DNA of 64,000 nucleotides, taken from Streptomyces sp. WM6386 (GTDB taxonomy: Bacteria; Actinomycetota; Actinomycetes; Streptomycetales; Streptomycetaceae). Of the stretch, positions 53,133 to 61,602 are shown in pieces (position 1 is the stretch's first letter; each line of letters begins with the position of its first letter). The notes beneath the pieces are model-generated. The model worked only from the letters and a program-made list of their open reading frames with translations. It was not told the origin of the DNA and made no database searches. Where the stretch lies: assembly GCF_000972385.1 (NCBI RefSeq), contig NZ_JXTE01000010.1, positions 84,920 through 148,919 on the forward strand, given 5' to 3'. The position numbers were made by a program, and so were the translations under genes.

Positions 53133-53915
53133 GTGCTTGTCCTGCTGCCGCCGTCCGAAGGCAAGGCCTCCTCCGGTCGTGGCGCCCCGCTGAAGCTGGA
53201 GTCGTTGTCGCTGCCGGGGCTGACGGAGGCCCGTGAGGCCGTTCTCGGCGAGCTCGTCGAGCTGTGCGCCGGTGACGAGGGCAAGGCGCGCGAGGTGCTG
53301 GGGCTGAGCGAGGGGCTGCGGGGCGAGGTCGGCAAGAACACCGAGCTGCGGACCGCCGGGGCGCGGCCCGCCGGGGAGATCTACACCGGTGTGCTGTACG
53401 ACGCCCTGGAGCTGTCCTCCCTCGACACGGCCGCCAAGAGGCGGGCCGCCCGTCAGCTTCTCGTGTTCTCGGGGCTGTGGGGTGCCGTCGGGGTCGCCGA
53501 CAGGATCCCCTCGTACCGGTGCTCCATGGGCGTGAAGCTGCCCGGCCTCGGAGCGCTGGGCGCGCACTGGCGTACGCCGATGGCGGCGGCGCTTCCCGAG
53601 GCCGCGGGGGACGGGCTGGTGCTGGATCTGCGGTCCTCGGCGTACGCGGCGGCCTGGAAGCCGAAGGGTGAGGTGGCCGGGCGGACGGCGAGTGTGCGGG
53701 TGCTGCACGCGCCGACGCGGAAGGTGGTCAGCCACTTCAACAAGGCGACGAAGGGGCGGATCGTACGGAGTCTGCTGTCGGCGGGCATCGCGCCGGCGGG
53801 GCCCTCCGAGCTGGTGGAGGCACTGCGGGACCTCGGGTACGTGGTGGAGGTGGCGCCGCCGAAGGGGCCCGGGAAGGCCTGGACGCTGGACGTTCTCGTG
53901 GACGAGATCCACTGA
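53133..53915 (+). CDS. yaaA: Peroxide stress protein YaaA family
   Basis: 260 residues from GTG 53133, with GGAGAT upstream. Hallmarks are LPPSEGKASS at the N-terminus, NTELRTAGARPAGEIYTGVL in the first third, and the basic HFNKATKGRIVR near 210. YaaA lowers free iron and oxidative damage in E. coli and has DNA-binding activity. In this window, rich in iron genes, it may serve the same end, but it is not linked to an iron box. Divergent from the RNB gene (about 110 bases). Confidence 0.93.
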   Translation: MLVLLPPSEGKASSGRGAPLKLESLSLPGLTEAREAVLGELVELCAGDEGKAREVLGLSEGLRGEVGKNTELRTAGARPAGEIYTGVLYDALELSSLDTAAKRRAARQLLVFSGLWGAVGVADRIPSYRCSMGVKLPGLGALGAHWRTPMAAALPEAAGDGLVLDLRSSAYAAAWKPKGEVAGRTASVRVLHAPTRKVVSHFNKATKGRIVRSLLSAGIAPAGPSELVEALRDLGYVVEVAPPKGPGKAWTLDVLVDEIH

Positions 53916-53918
53916 CGG

Positions 53919-53946
53919 TTGCAGCATCTGCAACGCTCGTTGCAGC
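53919..53946. promoter_or_regulatory. Operator-like GTTGCAG palindrome before eda
   Basis: GTTGCAGCATCTGCAAC (53919-53935) is a perfect 7-3-7 palindrome; a third half-site GTTGCAG follows at 53940-53946. It lies about 30 bases before the eda start and just after the yaaA stop. The size fits an IclR- or GntR-family operator; the regulator is unknown. Confidence 0.6.
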
Positions 53947-53974
53947 TACCGCTTCCCGTGGGCACGATGAGGCC

Positions 53975-54652
53975 ATGACCTCGCCGCCGCCCTCCTCTCC
54001 GCTGCCCTCCTCGCCGTACGCCTCCGTGCTCGACCTCGCGCCCGTCGTGCCCGTCGTCGTCATCGAGGACGCCTCCGATGCCGTGCCGTTGGCGCGGGCA
54101 CTGGTCGCCGGAGGGCTGCCGGCGATCGAGGTGACCTTGCGGACGCCGGTCGCGTTGGAGGCGATCCGGGCCATCGCCGAGGGTGTGCCGGGCGCGGTGG
54201 TCGGGGCGGGGACGGTCGTGACGCCGGAGCAGGTGGCGCAGTGCGTGCGGGCCGGGGCGCGGTTTCTGGTCAGCCCGGGCTGGACGGACGTACTGCTGAC
54301 CGCGATGCGGGCGTCCGGGGTGCCGTTCCTGCCGGGGGTGTCCACGGCGTCGGAGGTCGTGGCGTTGCTGGAGCGCGGGGTGCGGGAGATGAAGTTCTTC
54401 CCGGCGCAGGCGGCGGGCGGGACGGCGTATCTGAAGTCGCTGGCCGGGCCGCTGCCTCAGGCGCGGTTCTGCCCTACGGGGGGTATCGGCCCGGCCAACG
54501 CGCCGGAGTATCTGTCCCTGCCCAACGTCGGTTGCGTGGGCGGGACTTGGATGCTGCCCGCGGATGCGGTCGCCGCGCGGGACTGGGACCGGATCGAAGG
54601 GCTGGCCCGCGCGGCGTCGGGGCTCAGGGGCGCAGGTGGGACGTGTCGTTGA
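53975..54652 (+). CDS. eda: 2-keto-3-deoxy-6-phosphogluconate/4-hydroxy-2-oxoglutarate aldolase
   Basis: 225 residues. The (beta/alpha)8 KDPG aldolase signature is clear: PVVVIEDASDA, IEVTLRTPVALEA with the acid Glu near residue 45, VGAGTVVTPEQV, FLVSPGWT, and the Schiff-base Lys in REMKFFPAQAAGG near 135, then GGIGPANAPEYL. It splits KDPG to pyruvate and glyceraldehyde-3-phosphate. The N-terminus has a short Ser/Pro stretch. It is preceded by an operator-like palindrome. The end overlaps the convergent RNase H gene by 29 bases. Confidence 0.93.
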   Translation: MTSPPPSSPLPSSPYASVLDLAPVVPVVVIEDASDAVPLARALVAGGLPAIEVTLRTPVALEAIRAIAEGVPGAVVGAGTVVTPEQVAQCVRAGARFLVSPGWTDVLLTAMRASGVPFLPGVSTASEVVALLERGVREMKFFPAQAAGGTAYLKSLAGPLPQARFCPTGGIGPANAPEYLSLPNVGCVGGTWMLPADAVAARDWDRIEGLARAASGLRGAGGTCR

Positions 54653-56036
54653 AGAGCCGCACGCTCGCGTTGCCGTCGGCGTAGTACGCCACGGCGGACA
54701 GGGACGCGGCCGACAGTTCCATGCGGAACAGGGACTCCGGCGGGGCGCCGAGCGCGAGTCGTACGAACGTCTTGATCGGCGTGACATGCGTGACGAGCAG
54801 GACCGTACGTCCCGCGTACGCCGCGACCAGCTTGTCCCTCGTCGCCGCGATACGGGTGGCCGTGGCCGCGAAGCTCTCACCGCCGCCGGTGGGTTCGGCG
54901 TCCGGGTCGGAGAGCCAGGTGTTGAGGTCGTCGGGATAGCGCTCCCGTACCTCGGCGAAGGTGAGCCCCTCCCACGCCCCGAAGTCGGTCTCCCGGAGCC
55001 CGTCCTCGACGGTCACCTCGAGCCCGAGCCGCTCGGCCACGGCGGCGGCGGTCTCCCGGGTACGGGTGAGGGGCGAGGCGAGGATCTCCTGGACCGTGCC
55101 ACGCCGGGCAAGGGCGGCGGCGACCCGCTCGGCCTGCTCACGCCCGACGTCGGACAGGGACGGATCGGTCCCTCCACTACCGGAGAACCGCTTCTGAGGC
55201 GTCAACGGCGTCTCCCCGTGCCGCAGCAGCACAAACGTCGCGGGCGCCCCCATGTCGGCCGGCGCCCACCCAGGACTGGCCACCACCTTCGCGGCACGCA
55301 CATCAGCCTCAGCCGCGGCGGCTCCGCCACCCGAGAACTCCACCGCTCCGCGGCGGGAAGAGCCGCCGGGGGAAGACGCGGAAGAGGCAGAAGACGCAGA
55401 AGAGGCAGAAGACGCAGAAGAGGCAGAGCGGGAAGCACCGGCAGAAGCAGAACCCAACGCCGCACGCACCTTCGCCGCCCCAGCCACCGCGTCCCCCGCC
55501 GCCCCAGCCACCACACCCGCCCCAGCCTCAGCGGCTCCGCCGCCCGAGAACTCCACCGCTCCGCGGCGGGAAGAAGAGGCGGCCGCGTCCAGCTCCGCCG
55601 TAGAAGCCGACGCAGTCCACTGCTCCCCCCTCTTCCCCGCATCCATCGCCTCGTTCGCGAGCCGGTCCGCGTGCTTGTTGCTCTCCCGCGGGATCCACTC
55701 GTACGTCACCTGGTCCGCCGGATACACCCGCCCCGCCTCCATCGCGAGCGGCTTCATGTCCGGGTGCTTGATCTTCCAGCGGCCCGACATCTGCTCGACG
55801 ACGAGCTTGGAGTCCATGCGGACGTGGACGGAGGCGGCGGGGTCCAGTTCGTGCGCGGCGCGCAGGCCGGCCAGCAGGCCCCGGTACTCGGCGACGTTGT
55901 TGGTCGCGACGCCGATGAACTCGGCCCGCTCCATCAGCGTCTCGCCGGTCGCCGCGTCGATGACCACGGAGCCGTAGCCCGCGGGCCCGGGGTTGCCCCG
56001 GGACCCGCCGTCGGCCTCGACGATGAACTCCCGCAC
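54624..56036 (-). CDS. Bifunctional RNase H/acid phosphatase
   Basis: 470 residues. RNase HI-like domain at 1-135 with FIVEADGGSRGNPGPAGYG (Asp), AEYRGLLAGLRAAHEL (Glu), HVRMDSKLVVEQMSG (Asp) and SNKHADRLANEAM (Asp); the four acids are kept. A linker of about 120 residues is Ala/Ser/Gly-rich and partly built from repeats. The C-terminal histidine phosphatase domain opens LLRHGETPLT near 265 and has VLLVTHVTPIKTF. This fusion is typical of actinobacteria, where the phosphatase part acts as CobC-like alpha-ribazole phosphatase in B12 synthesis. Confidence 0.95.
   Translation of the reverse strand: MREFIVEADGGSRGNPGPAGYGSVVIDAATGETLMERAEFIGVATNNVAEYRGLLAGLRAAHELDPAASVHVRMDSKLVVEQMSGRWKIKHPDMKPLAMEAGRVYPADQVTYEWIPRESNKHADRLANEAMDAGKRGEQWTASASTAELDAAASSSRRGAVEFSGGGAAEAGAGVVAGAAGDAVAGAAKVRAALGSASAGASRSASSASSASSASSASSASSPGGSSRRGAVEFSGGGAAAAEADVRAAKVVASPGWAPADMGAPATFVLLRHGETPLTPQKRFSGSGGTDPSLSDVGREQAERVAAALARRGTVQEILASPLTRTRETAAAVAERLGLEVTVEDGLRETDFGAWEGLTFAEVRERYPDDLNTWLSDPDAEPTGGGESFAATATRIAATRDKLVAAYAGRTVLLVTHVTPIKTFVRLALGAPPESLFRMELSAASLSAVAYYADGNASVRLFNDTSHLRP
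55321..55574 (-). repeat. Repeats within the linker of the RNase H/phosphatase gene
   Basis: Two 41-base copies (55321-55361 and 55534-55574; 40 of 41 identical) surround an 18-base microsatellite of GAAGAGGCAGAAGACGCA units at about 55372-55424. On the coding strand the copies encode SSRRGAVEFSGGGAA and the microsatellite encodes serine-serine-alanine runs. All lie in the linker, so they change length without harming either domain. Confidence 0.85.
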
Positions 56037-56067
56037 GCGTAACGCCCCTTACCTGGCCCTCAGGCCC

Positions 56068-56811
56068 TTACAGACCGGACTCGGACGTACGCACCAGGAT
56101 GCGGCGGCAGTTCTCGCAGCGGACGACCGTGTCCGGCGCGGCCGCGCGGATCTCGTTGATGTCGGTGATCGCCAGCTCCTGGCGGCAGCCCTGGCAGGTC
56201 CGCTGGTACAGCTTCGCCGCACCGATGCCGCCCTGCTGCTCGCGCAGCTTGTCGTAGAGCTTGAGCAGGTCCGCGGGGATCGTGCCCGCGATGACCTCGC
56301 GCTCCTTGGTGACGGTGGCGACCTCGTTGTCGATGCCCTCGAACGCGGCCTCCCGGCGGGCCGTCGCGTCGTCGACCTTGCCCTGCACCGCGCCGACCCG
56401 CTCGGTCAGCTCGACGACCCGCTCCTGCGCGGACTCCCGGCGCTCCATGACTTCCAGGACGATGTCCTCCAGGTCGCCCTGGCGCTTGGCGAGGGAGGTG
56501 ATCTCGCGCTGGAGGTTCTCCAGGTCCTTCGGGGAGGTGACGGCCCCGGAGTCCAGACGCTGCTGGTCGCGGGTGGCGCGCTGACGCACCTGGTCCACGT
56601 CCTGCTCGGCCTTGGTCTGCTCGCGGGCGGTGTCGCTCTCCTCGGTCTGCGCGGCGACCAGCAGGTCACGCAGCTGGGTGTGGTCCTTGGTCAGCGACTC
56701 GATCTCGGCGTGCTCGGGCAGCGACTTGCGCTTGTGCGCGAGCTGCTGGAGGCGGACGTCGAGGCCCTGGACCTCGAGGAGACGGATCTGGTCGGCGGGC
56801 GCGGCGTTCAG
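56068..56811 (-). CDS. Zinc-ribbon coiled-coil protein with CTG start
   Basis: About 247 residues. NAAPADQIRLLEVQGLDVRL begins the conserved family text; a long coiled coil (about 20-175) leads to a C-terminal zinc ribbon CQGCRQEL...CENCRRIL with four Cys. This is the DUF164/CT398-like type that binds nucleic acid or organises complexes. The initiator appears to be CTG at 56811, overlapping the upstream TGA (CTGA) with GGGAG 7 bases before; no ATG, GTG or TTG is available nearby. It lies between Nif3-like and RNase H genes in a conserved group. Confidence 0.88.
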   Translation of the reverse strand: MNAAPADQIRLLEVQGLDVRLQQLAHKRKSLPEHAEIESLTKDHTQLRDLLVAAQTEESDTAREQTKAEQDVDQVRQRATRDQQRLDSGAVTSPKDLENLQREITSLAKRQGDLEDIVLEVMERRESAQERVVELTERVGAVQGKVDDATARREAAFEGIDNEVATVTKEREVIAGTIPADLLKLYDKLREQQGGIGAAKLYQRTCQGCRQELAITDINEIRAAAPDTVVRCENCRRILVRTSESGL

Positions 56812-57725
56812 TTGGGGGCTCCCAGTGAGTCGGTGGAAGAAGAAGGGGGGCGCGGAGCGCTCGTGGGAAGGGTGGCGGCGGGCGACGGGTGGGCGGACGC
56901 CGCGTGGGCGGTCCAGGGGTCGGTGACCGTCTTGGAGACGTGGACCCGCAGGCCCCATCCGTGGCGGTCGGAGATCTCGTCGAGCTGGGTCGCGGCCAGC
57001 TCGCACCAGGGCCATTCGGTGGCCCAGTGCGCCGCGTCGAGCAGCGCGAGAGGCGTTTGGGCGCGATCCGCCATGAATTCCGCTGCCGGGTGGTGGCGGA
57101 GGTCCGCGGTGAGGAAGGCGTCGACGCCCGCGGCGCGGACGACGTCGAAGAGGCTGTCGCCGGAGCCGCCGCTGACGGCGACCGTGCGGACGACCGCCTC
57201 GGGGTCGCCGGCGACGCGGATGCCCTGCGCGGTGGCGGGGAGCCGGGCGGCGGCCCGGGCGGCGAAGTCCTTCAGCGGCAGCGGGTGGTCCAGCTCGCAG
57301 ATCCGGCCCAGGCCTCGACGGCCCGACGAGTCGGTCGGGTCCGGCACGAGCGGTCGTACGACCCGAAGGTCCAGCGCGCCCGCGAGCGCGTCGCTCACGC
57401 CGGGGTCCGCCGTGTCCGCGTTCGTGTGCGCCACGTGCAGGGCGATGTCGTTCTTGATGAGGGTGTGGACGACGCGGCCCTTGAAGTGGGTCGCCGCGAC
57501 CGTCGTCGTACCGCGCAGATAGAGCGGGTGGTGGGTGACCAGCAGGTCGGCGCCCAGCTTCACCGCCTCGTCGACGATCTCCTGGACCGGGTCGACGGCG
57601 AACAGGACCCGCGTGACCTCCTGGTCGGGGTCGCCCACGACGGTGCCGACCGCGTCCCAGGACTCGGCCCGCTCGGCGGGCCACAGGTTCTCCAGCGCGG
57701 TGATGACTTCAGACAGACGGGGCAC
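56808..57725 (-). CDS. Nif3-like dinuclear metal centre protein
   Basis: 305 residues of the YbgI/Nif3 family, hexameric metal-binding protein, often called GTP cyclohydrolase 1 type 2 homologue. Metal ligands appear in LLVTHHPLYLRG near residue 68, AHTNADTADPG near 105, and DAFLTADLRHHPAAEF near 220. Role in bacteria is unclear. Its stop overlaps the start of the zinc-ribbon gene by 4 bases, so they are in one operon, and the RNase H/phosphatase gene follows. Confidence 0.92.
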   Translation of the reverse strand: MPRLSEVITALENLWPAERAESWDAVGTVVGDPDQEVTRVLFAVDPVQEIVDEAVKLGADLLVTHHPLYLRGTTTVAATHFKGRVVHTLIKNDIALHVAHTNADTADPGVSDALAGALDLRVVRPLVPDPTDSSGRRGLGRICELDHPLPLKDFAARAAARLPATAQGIRVAGDPEAVVRTVAVSGGSGDSLFDVVRAAGVDAFLTADLRHHPAAEFMADRAQTPLALLDAAHWATEWPWCELAATQLDEISDRHGWGLRVHVSKTVTDPWTAHAASAHPSPAATLPTSAPRPPSSSTDSLGAPN

Positions 57726-57913
57726 GGGGCAAAGGCTACCTGGCTGGTCTGTGCCGATGTACCGGTCCGGCTCCCGATGACCCCGCCCAGCACAATCGTC
57801 CCGTTTTCCTCAGGCGAATCGTTCCTGGGCCACCCCTTTGTGTGAAGTGGCCGTCGGCTCGTCCCACGTCCGTGCGTGCGAAAACTAGCTTCGTGGCCGG
57901 AGGTGACCGAACG

Positions 57914-59170
57914 ATGACGGCCTGTGCGATCGAGCCCACGGCGGCGGACGAGGACGGTACGCCGCAGGCTGGCTGCACGATCACCGCGGACGGCGCGTAC
58001 GCCGCCCGCCTCACGCTGGACGGCGACTCCTGGTTCCCGGAGCGCTGGACACTGGACGGCCCCGAGCCGTACGCGGTACCGCTGCCCGGCAACCAGCCGG
58101 AGGAGCCGGGCACCGAGGTGCAGCCGATGGGCGACGGACGGGTTCTGATCAGGCGGTTCGCGGACGGGCGGCACAACTTCTCGCTGATCTACCCGACCGG
58201 GCCCGCGACCGGTGAGCTGCCGCTCGGGGCGGTCGAGTGCCCGGAGGAGGGCACCCGGCTGTGGCTGCTGGCGCCCGCGCCAGGGGGCGAGAAGGCGTAC
58301 GCCCTCGCCGCGGGCCGGCACTCGACCGCGGTGTGGCTGGTGGCGGGGGGCGCCTTCGGGCCCGAGCACCTCGCGGAGATCCCGGGGCGCTGTTCGGGCG
58401 GGGTGTGGCTGGACCGGGCGGGGCGGATGCTGGCCCTCGACCGGGAGGTCGGCGGGTGCACCAAGGCGATCGTGGTCGATCTGGAGCGGGACGGTGAGGT
58501 GTCGCCGCTGCTGCAGATCGCCGCCGGCAGTGACGACCGGCTGCTGCTCGCCGACCCGGACAGCGGGCTGCTGCTGATCCGCTCGGACGCGCCCGGTGAG
58601 GAGCGGCTCGGCTGGGGGGTGCTCGGCAGCACGCTGCCGGTGCGTTTCCCGGAGAGCCTGCGGCTGCCCGAGTGCGCGGTGACACCGTTCGCCGTCCAGC
58701 CGGGGCAGGTGCTGATGCCGGAGAGCTGTGCGGTGGCGCTGCGGATCGACGGCCCGGTCGGCAGCTGGGTCGGCATGTGGCGGCCGAACGGGCGGCAGGT
58801 GCACCATCTCGCGGCGCCCATGGGGTGGTTGACGGGTGCCGGGCTGTGGACACCGGACGGGGTGCTGCGACTGCCGTACGCCACGGACGAAGTGCCGTGC
58901 GGGGTGGCGGAGTTGACGGTGCCCACGGGGGAACCGGGGGGCGGGGGAAGGACGGGGGGCGCGGGCCCGGGGGATCCGGTCCGGGACGCGACGGCCGACG
59001 AGCCGACGCCGGGGAGGCCGTCGGACCCGGACGGGCCGTCGCAACCGGATCCTCCGGAGCCCGCGGTGCTGAGACCGGTGCCGCTCGGGAAGGCGCCGTT
59101 GGAGGCGCTCGGGAAAGTGGCGTCGAAGAGCCTCGGGAAAACGGCGTTGGGTGGTCTTGTAACGAACTAG
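57914..59170 (+). CDS. Hypothetical protein with beta-propeller-like repeats
   Basis: 418 residues from ATG 57914, with GGAGGTGA 6 bases upstream. The first 330 residues contain repeated short strands ending in D/GxxxxLALDR-type turns (WLDRAGRMLALDREVGG, DDRLLLADPDSGLLLI), suggesting a WD-like propeller of secretory or cytoplasmic kind; this is from periodicity only. The last 90 residues are Pro/Gly/Asp-rich and disordered, ending in a helix with basic residues. No signal peptide. Function unknown. Confidence 0.7.
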   Translation: MTACAIEPTAADEDGTPQAGCTITADGAYAARLTLDGDSWFPERWTLDGPEPYAVPLPGNQPEEPGTEVQPMGDGRVLIRRFADGRHNFSLIYPTGPATGELPLGAVECPEEGTRLWLLAPAPGGEKAYALAAGRHSTAVWLVAGGAFGPEHLAEIPGRCSGGVWLDRAGRMLALDREVGGCTKAIVVDLERDGEVSPLLQIAAGSDDRLLLADPDSGLLLIRSDAPGEERLGWGVLGSTLPVRFPESLRLPECAVTPFAVQPGQVLMPESCAVALRIDGPVGSWVGMWRPNGRQVHHLAAPMGWLTGAGLWTPDGVLRLPYATDEVPCGVAELTVPTGEPGGGGRTGGAGPGDPVRDATADEPTPGRPSDPDGPSQPDPPEPAVLRPVPLGKAPLEALGKVASKSLGKTALGGLVTN

Positions 59171-59266
59171 TGCCGGTTGGCGTGGCCGCCTGGATTCGCC
59201 CCGTGGTCGGTTGGTTAAACTCGCCCGGCTGTTAGAAAGATCATGTTGACGGGGTGAGTTCTTCCG

Positions 59267-59422
59267 ATGAGCGACGCAAGCACGATTCAGCCGCCGCGCA
59301 CCGATGTCCAGCAGACGTCCGGCCACGGTCGGCACCGGGGGCAGGTCTCGGCTCACGACGGCGATTCGGCCCCTCGGGGCCGGCACCGCAAGCCGGTCGA
59401 GGAAGCCGAAAAGGCTGCCTGA
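59267..59422 (+). CDS. Small conserved hypothetical protein
   Basis: 51 residues, MSDASTIQPPRTDVQQTSGH at the start and RHRKPVEEAEKAA at the end, with a charged, disordered look. The strong terminator that follows and its isolated position support it as a real gene. I know of similar short Streptomyces proteins of this kind but no function. Its ATG follows GGGTGAG-like bases at 59252-59258. Confidence 0.65.
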   Translation: MSDASTIQPPRTDVQQTSGHGRHRGQVSAHDGDSAPRGRHRKPVEEAEKAA

Positions 59423-59435
59423 CGGTACGACGACG

Positions 59436-59471
59436 AAGGGGTCCGCGTGTCGGGTGACACGCGGACCCCTT
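59436..59471 (+). terminator. Strong terminator after the 51-residue gene
   Basis: AAGGGGTCCGCGTGTC pairs with GACACGCGGACCCCTT, a perfect 16-base stem around GGGT. It lies 13 bases after the small gene's stop and 48 bases before the convergent SDR stop, so it may serve both. Confidence 0.85.
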
Positions 59472-59519
59472 CCGTATGTCCACTCCCGTCTATCTGCTCC
59501 CGTATGTGCTCCCGTGTGT

Positions 59520-60458
59520 CTACTCCCGCTTGAGCCCCAGCACCTCCGCCGCCGCGAACGTCTCCCCCGGCGGCCGCGCCGCGTAGTGCGGGGTGAGCAG
59601 CGCGTCCAGTTCGTCGTACGTGAAGGTCTCCTGCTTGCTGTCGAACTTGGCCTGCACCCGCGGCCGTTCGACGACGACGACCATCCCTCCGTGTACGACG
59701 AGCAGCTGCCCGTTGACGCGGGCGGCGGCGGGTGAGGCCAAGTAGCCGACGAGCGGGGCGACATGCTCGGGGGCGAGTGGATCGAGCCCGGCGTCGGGAA
59801 GCTCGAAGCCGGCGAAGACGTCCTCGGTCATCCGGGTACGGGCGCGCGGACAGATGGCGTTCGCGGTGACGCCGTACTTGGCGAGGGCGAGGGCCGTGGA
59901 GGTGGTGAGCCCGACGATTCCGCCTTTCGCGGCGGCGTAGTTGGGCTGTCCGGCCGAGCCGGCGAGGAACGCCTCCGAGGAGGTGTTCACGATCCGCCCG
60001 TACACCGGCCCGCCGACCGCCTTGGACCTCTCCCGCCAGTGCGCGGCGGCGAAGCGCGTGGTGTTGAAGTGGCCCTTGAGGTGGACCCGGATCACCGAGT
60101 CCCACTCCTGCTCGGTCATGGAGAAAACCATGCGGTCGCGCAGGATGCCCGCGTTGTTGACGAGGATGTCGAGCTTGCCGAACTCCTCGACGGCCGACTG
60201 GACGAGCCGCTGGGCCTGTGGGAAGTCGGAGACGTCCCCGGTGTGGGCGAGCGCCTTCCCGCCCGCCGCGCGGATCTCGGCGGCGACCTCCTCGGCAGGG
60301 CCCGCGGAGGCCTCGCCGGAGCCGTCCCGGCCGGGCTGCCCGTAGTCGTTGACGACGACGGCGGCGCCGAGCCGGGCGAGTTCGAGTGCCTCGGCCCGGC
60401 CGAGGCCGCGTCCGGCGCCGGTGACGATCGCGGAGAGCCCCTCAAGTGGCAGTGACAT
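59520..60458 (-). CDS. SDR-family 3-hydroxyacyl-CoA dehydrogenase-like protein
   Basis: 312 residues of the long SDR form found at the N-terminus of multifunctional enzyme 2 (HSD17B4). VTGAGRGLGRAEALELARLG binds NAD, NNAG near 95, Ser in NTSSEAFLAGSAGQ, Tyr/Lys in NYAAAKGGIVGLT. The C-terminal part (from about 240) is the extra segment of the long type. Last of a MaoC-ADH-SDR operon, following ADH after 12 bases. It probably oxidises 3-hydroxyacyl-CoA in side-chain or steroid beta-oxidation. Confidence 0.88.
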   Translation of the reverse strand: MSLPLEGLSAIVTGAGRGLGRAEALELARLGAAVVVNDYGQPGRDGSGEASAGPAEEVAAEIRAAGGKALAHTGDVSDFPQAQRLVQSAVEEFGKLDILVNNAGILRDRMVFSMTEQEWDSVIRVHLKGHFNTTRFAAAHWRERSKAVGGPVYGRIVNTSSEAFLAGSAGQPNYAAAKGGIVGLTTSTALALAKYGVTANAICPRARTRMTEDVFAGFELPDAGLDPLAPEHVAPLVGYLASPAAARVNGQLLVVHGGMVVVVERPRVQAKFDSKQETFTYDELDALLTPHYAARPPGETFAAAEVLGLKRE

Positions 60459-60470
60459 ACCCGGAGTTCC

Positions 60471-61547
60471 TCAGATCTCTATGCAGGTGCGCAGCGAGGT
60501 GCCGGTGCGCATCTGGTCCAGGGCCTCGTTGATGTCGGCCAGCGGGACGCGGTGGGTGATCAGGCCCGCCAGGTCGACGCGGCCCGCCCGCCACAGGGCG
60601 ATGGTCCGCTCGTAGGAGGTCAGGACGTCACCGCCGCCGTACATGGACGGCAGGATCCGCTTCTCGTCGAAGAACAGCTCGAACATGTTGAGCTGGAGGT
60701 TGTCGTCCATGGCGCCCGCGCCGACGACGACCAGGGTGCCGCCGCGCCGGGTGTTGTCGTACGCGGTGCGGGCCGTGGCGGACCTGCCGACGACCTCGAA
60801 GACGTAGTCGAAGCCCTCGCCCGCGGTGACCTGTTGCTTGGCGTCGGCCAGCTCGTCGGGGGAAACGGCCCTGGTGGCACCGAACTTGAGGGCGGACTCC
60901 CGGCGGGAGAGCACCGGGTCGACGGCCACGATCTCCGCCGCGCCCTTGAGCCGGGCGCCCTGGATCGCGGAGATGCCGACGCCGCCGCAGCCGATGACGG
61001 CGACGGACGAACCGGCCTGTACGTCGGCGGTGTTGAGGGCGGCGCCGAGGCCCGTGGTGACTCCGCAGCCGATCAGCGCGGCGATGTCGAAGGGCACGTC
61101 GTCCGGGATCGGCACCGCGCAGCCCGCGTCGACGACGACCTCCTCGGTGAAGGTGCCGGTGCCGGCCATGCCGAAGACGTCTCCGGCGGTGCGCCTGAAG
61201 TTGGGGGTGCCGGCGTTCATGAACCCGGCCAGACACAGCTCGGTCTGTCCGCGCTTGCACGCCGGACACGCGCCGCAGGCGGGCAGCCAGCAGACGACGA
61301 CCCGGTCGCCGGCCTTCAAGTTGCCGACACCGTCCCCGACTTCGAGGATCTCGCCCGCGCCCTCGTGACCGGGGACGAAGGGCGCGGGCTGCGGCAGCAC
61401 GCCGCTCATCCCGGACAGGTCCGAGTGGCACAGCCCCGCGGCCCGCACCCTGATCCTGACCCTTCCGGGACCGAACCCCACCGCCTCGACGTCGTCGAGG
61501 ACCTCCAGCTTGTCCTGGCCGATCTCGTGCAGTACGGCTGCGCGCAT
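60471..61547 (-). CDS. Zinc-dependent alcohol dehydrogenase
   Basis: 358 residues, class III-like medium-chain dehydrogenase. Catalytic zinc ligands Cys in AAGLCHSDLSG near 37 and His in VPGHEGAGEI near 60. The structural zinc site is CGACPACKRGQTELC near 91-105. NAD site VIGCGGVGISAIQGA near 185. This subtype (GHEGAG ... GTGTFTEE) is close to the alcohol dehydrogenases of steroid or mycothiol-linked clusters. ATG 61547 is standard. It follows the MaoC gene after 50 bases that hold a 21-base duplication. Confidence 0.92.
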   Translation of the reverse strand: MRAAVLHEIGQDKLEVLDDVEAVGFGPGRVRIRVRAAGLCHSDLSGMSGVLPQPAPFVPGHEGAGEILEVGDGVGNLKAGDRVVVCWLPACGACPACKRGQTELCLAGFMNAGTPNFRRTAGDVFGMAGTGTFTEEVVVDAGCAVPIPDDVPFDIAALIGCGVTTGLGAALNTADVQAGSSVAVIGCGGVGISAIQGARLKGAAEIVAVDPVLSRRESALKFGATRAVSPDELADAKQQVTAGEGFDYVFEVVGRSATARTAYDNTRRGGTLVVVGAGAMDDNLQLNMFELFFDEKRILPSMYGGGDVLTSYERTIALWRAGRVDLAGLITHRVPLADINEALDQMRTGTSLRTCIEI

Positions 61548-61560
61548 GGTGCGGCTCCCC

Positions 61561-61602
61561 TCAACGGCTGGTGTGCTCAGGTCAACGGCTGGTGTGCTCA
61601 GG
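61561..61602. repeat. 21-base tandem duplication between MaoC and ADH genes
   Basis: TCAACGGCTGGTGTGCTCAGG occurs twice in tandem. The copies lie across the MaoC stop codon, so the stop and its context are doubled. Confidence 0.9.

Noticed and set aside
55372..55424. Regular GAAGAGGCAGAAGACGCA repeats as a possible CRISPR-like array
   Set aside because: The units are adjoining with no unique spacers, no cas gene is near, and they are in frame with a real linker.
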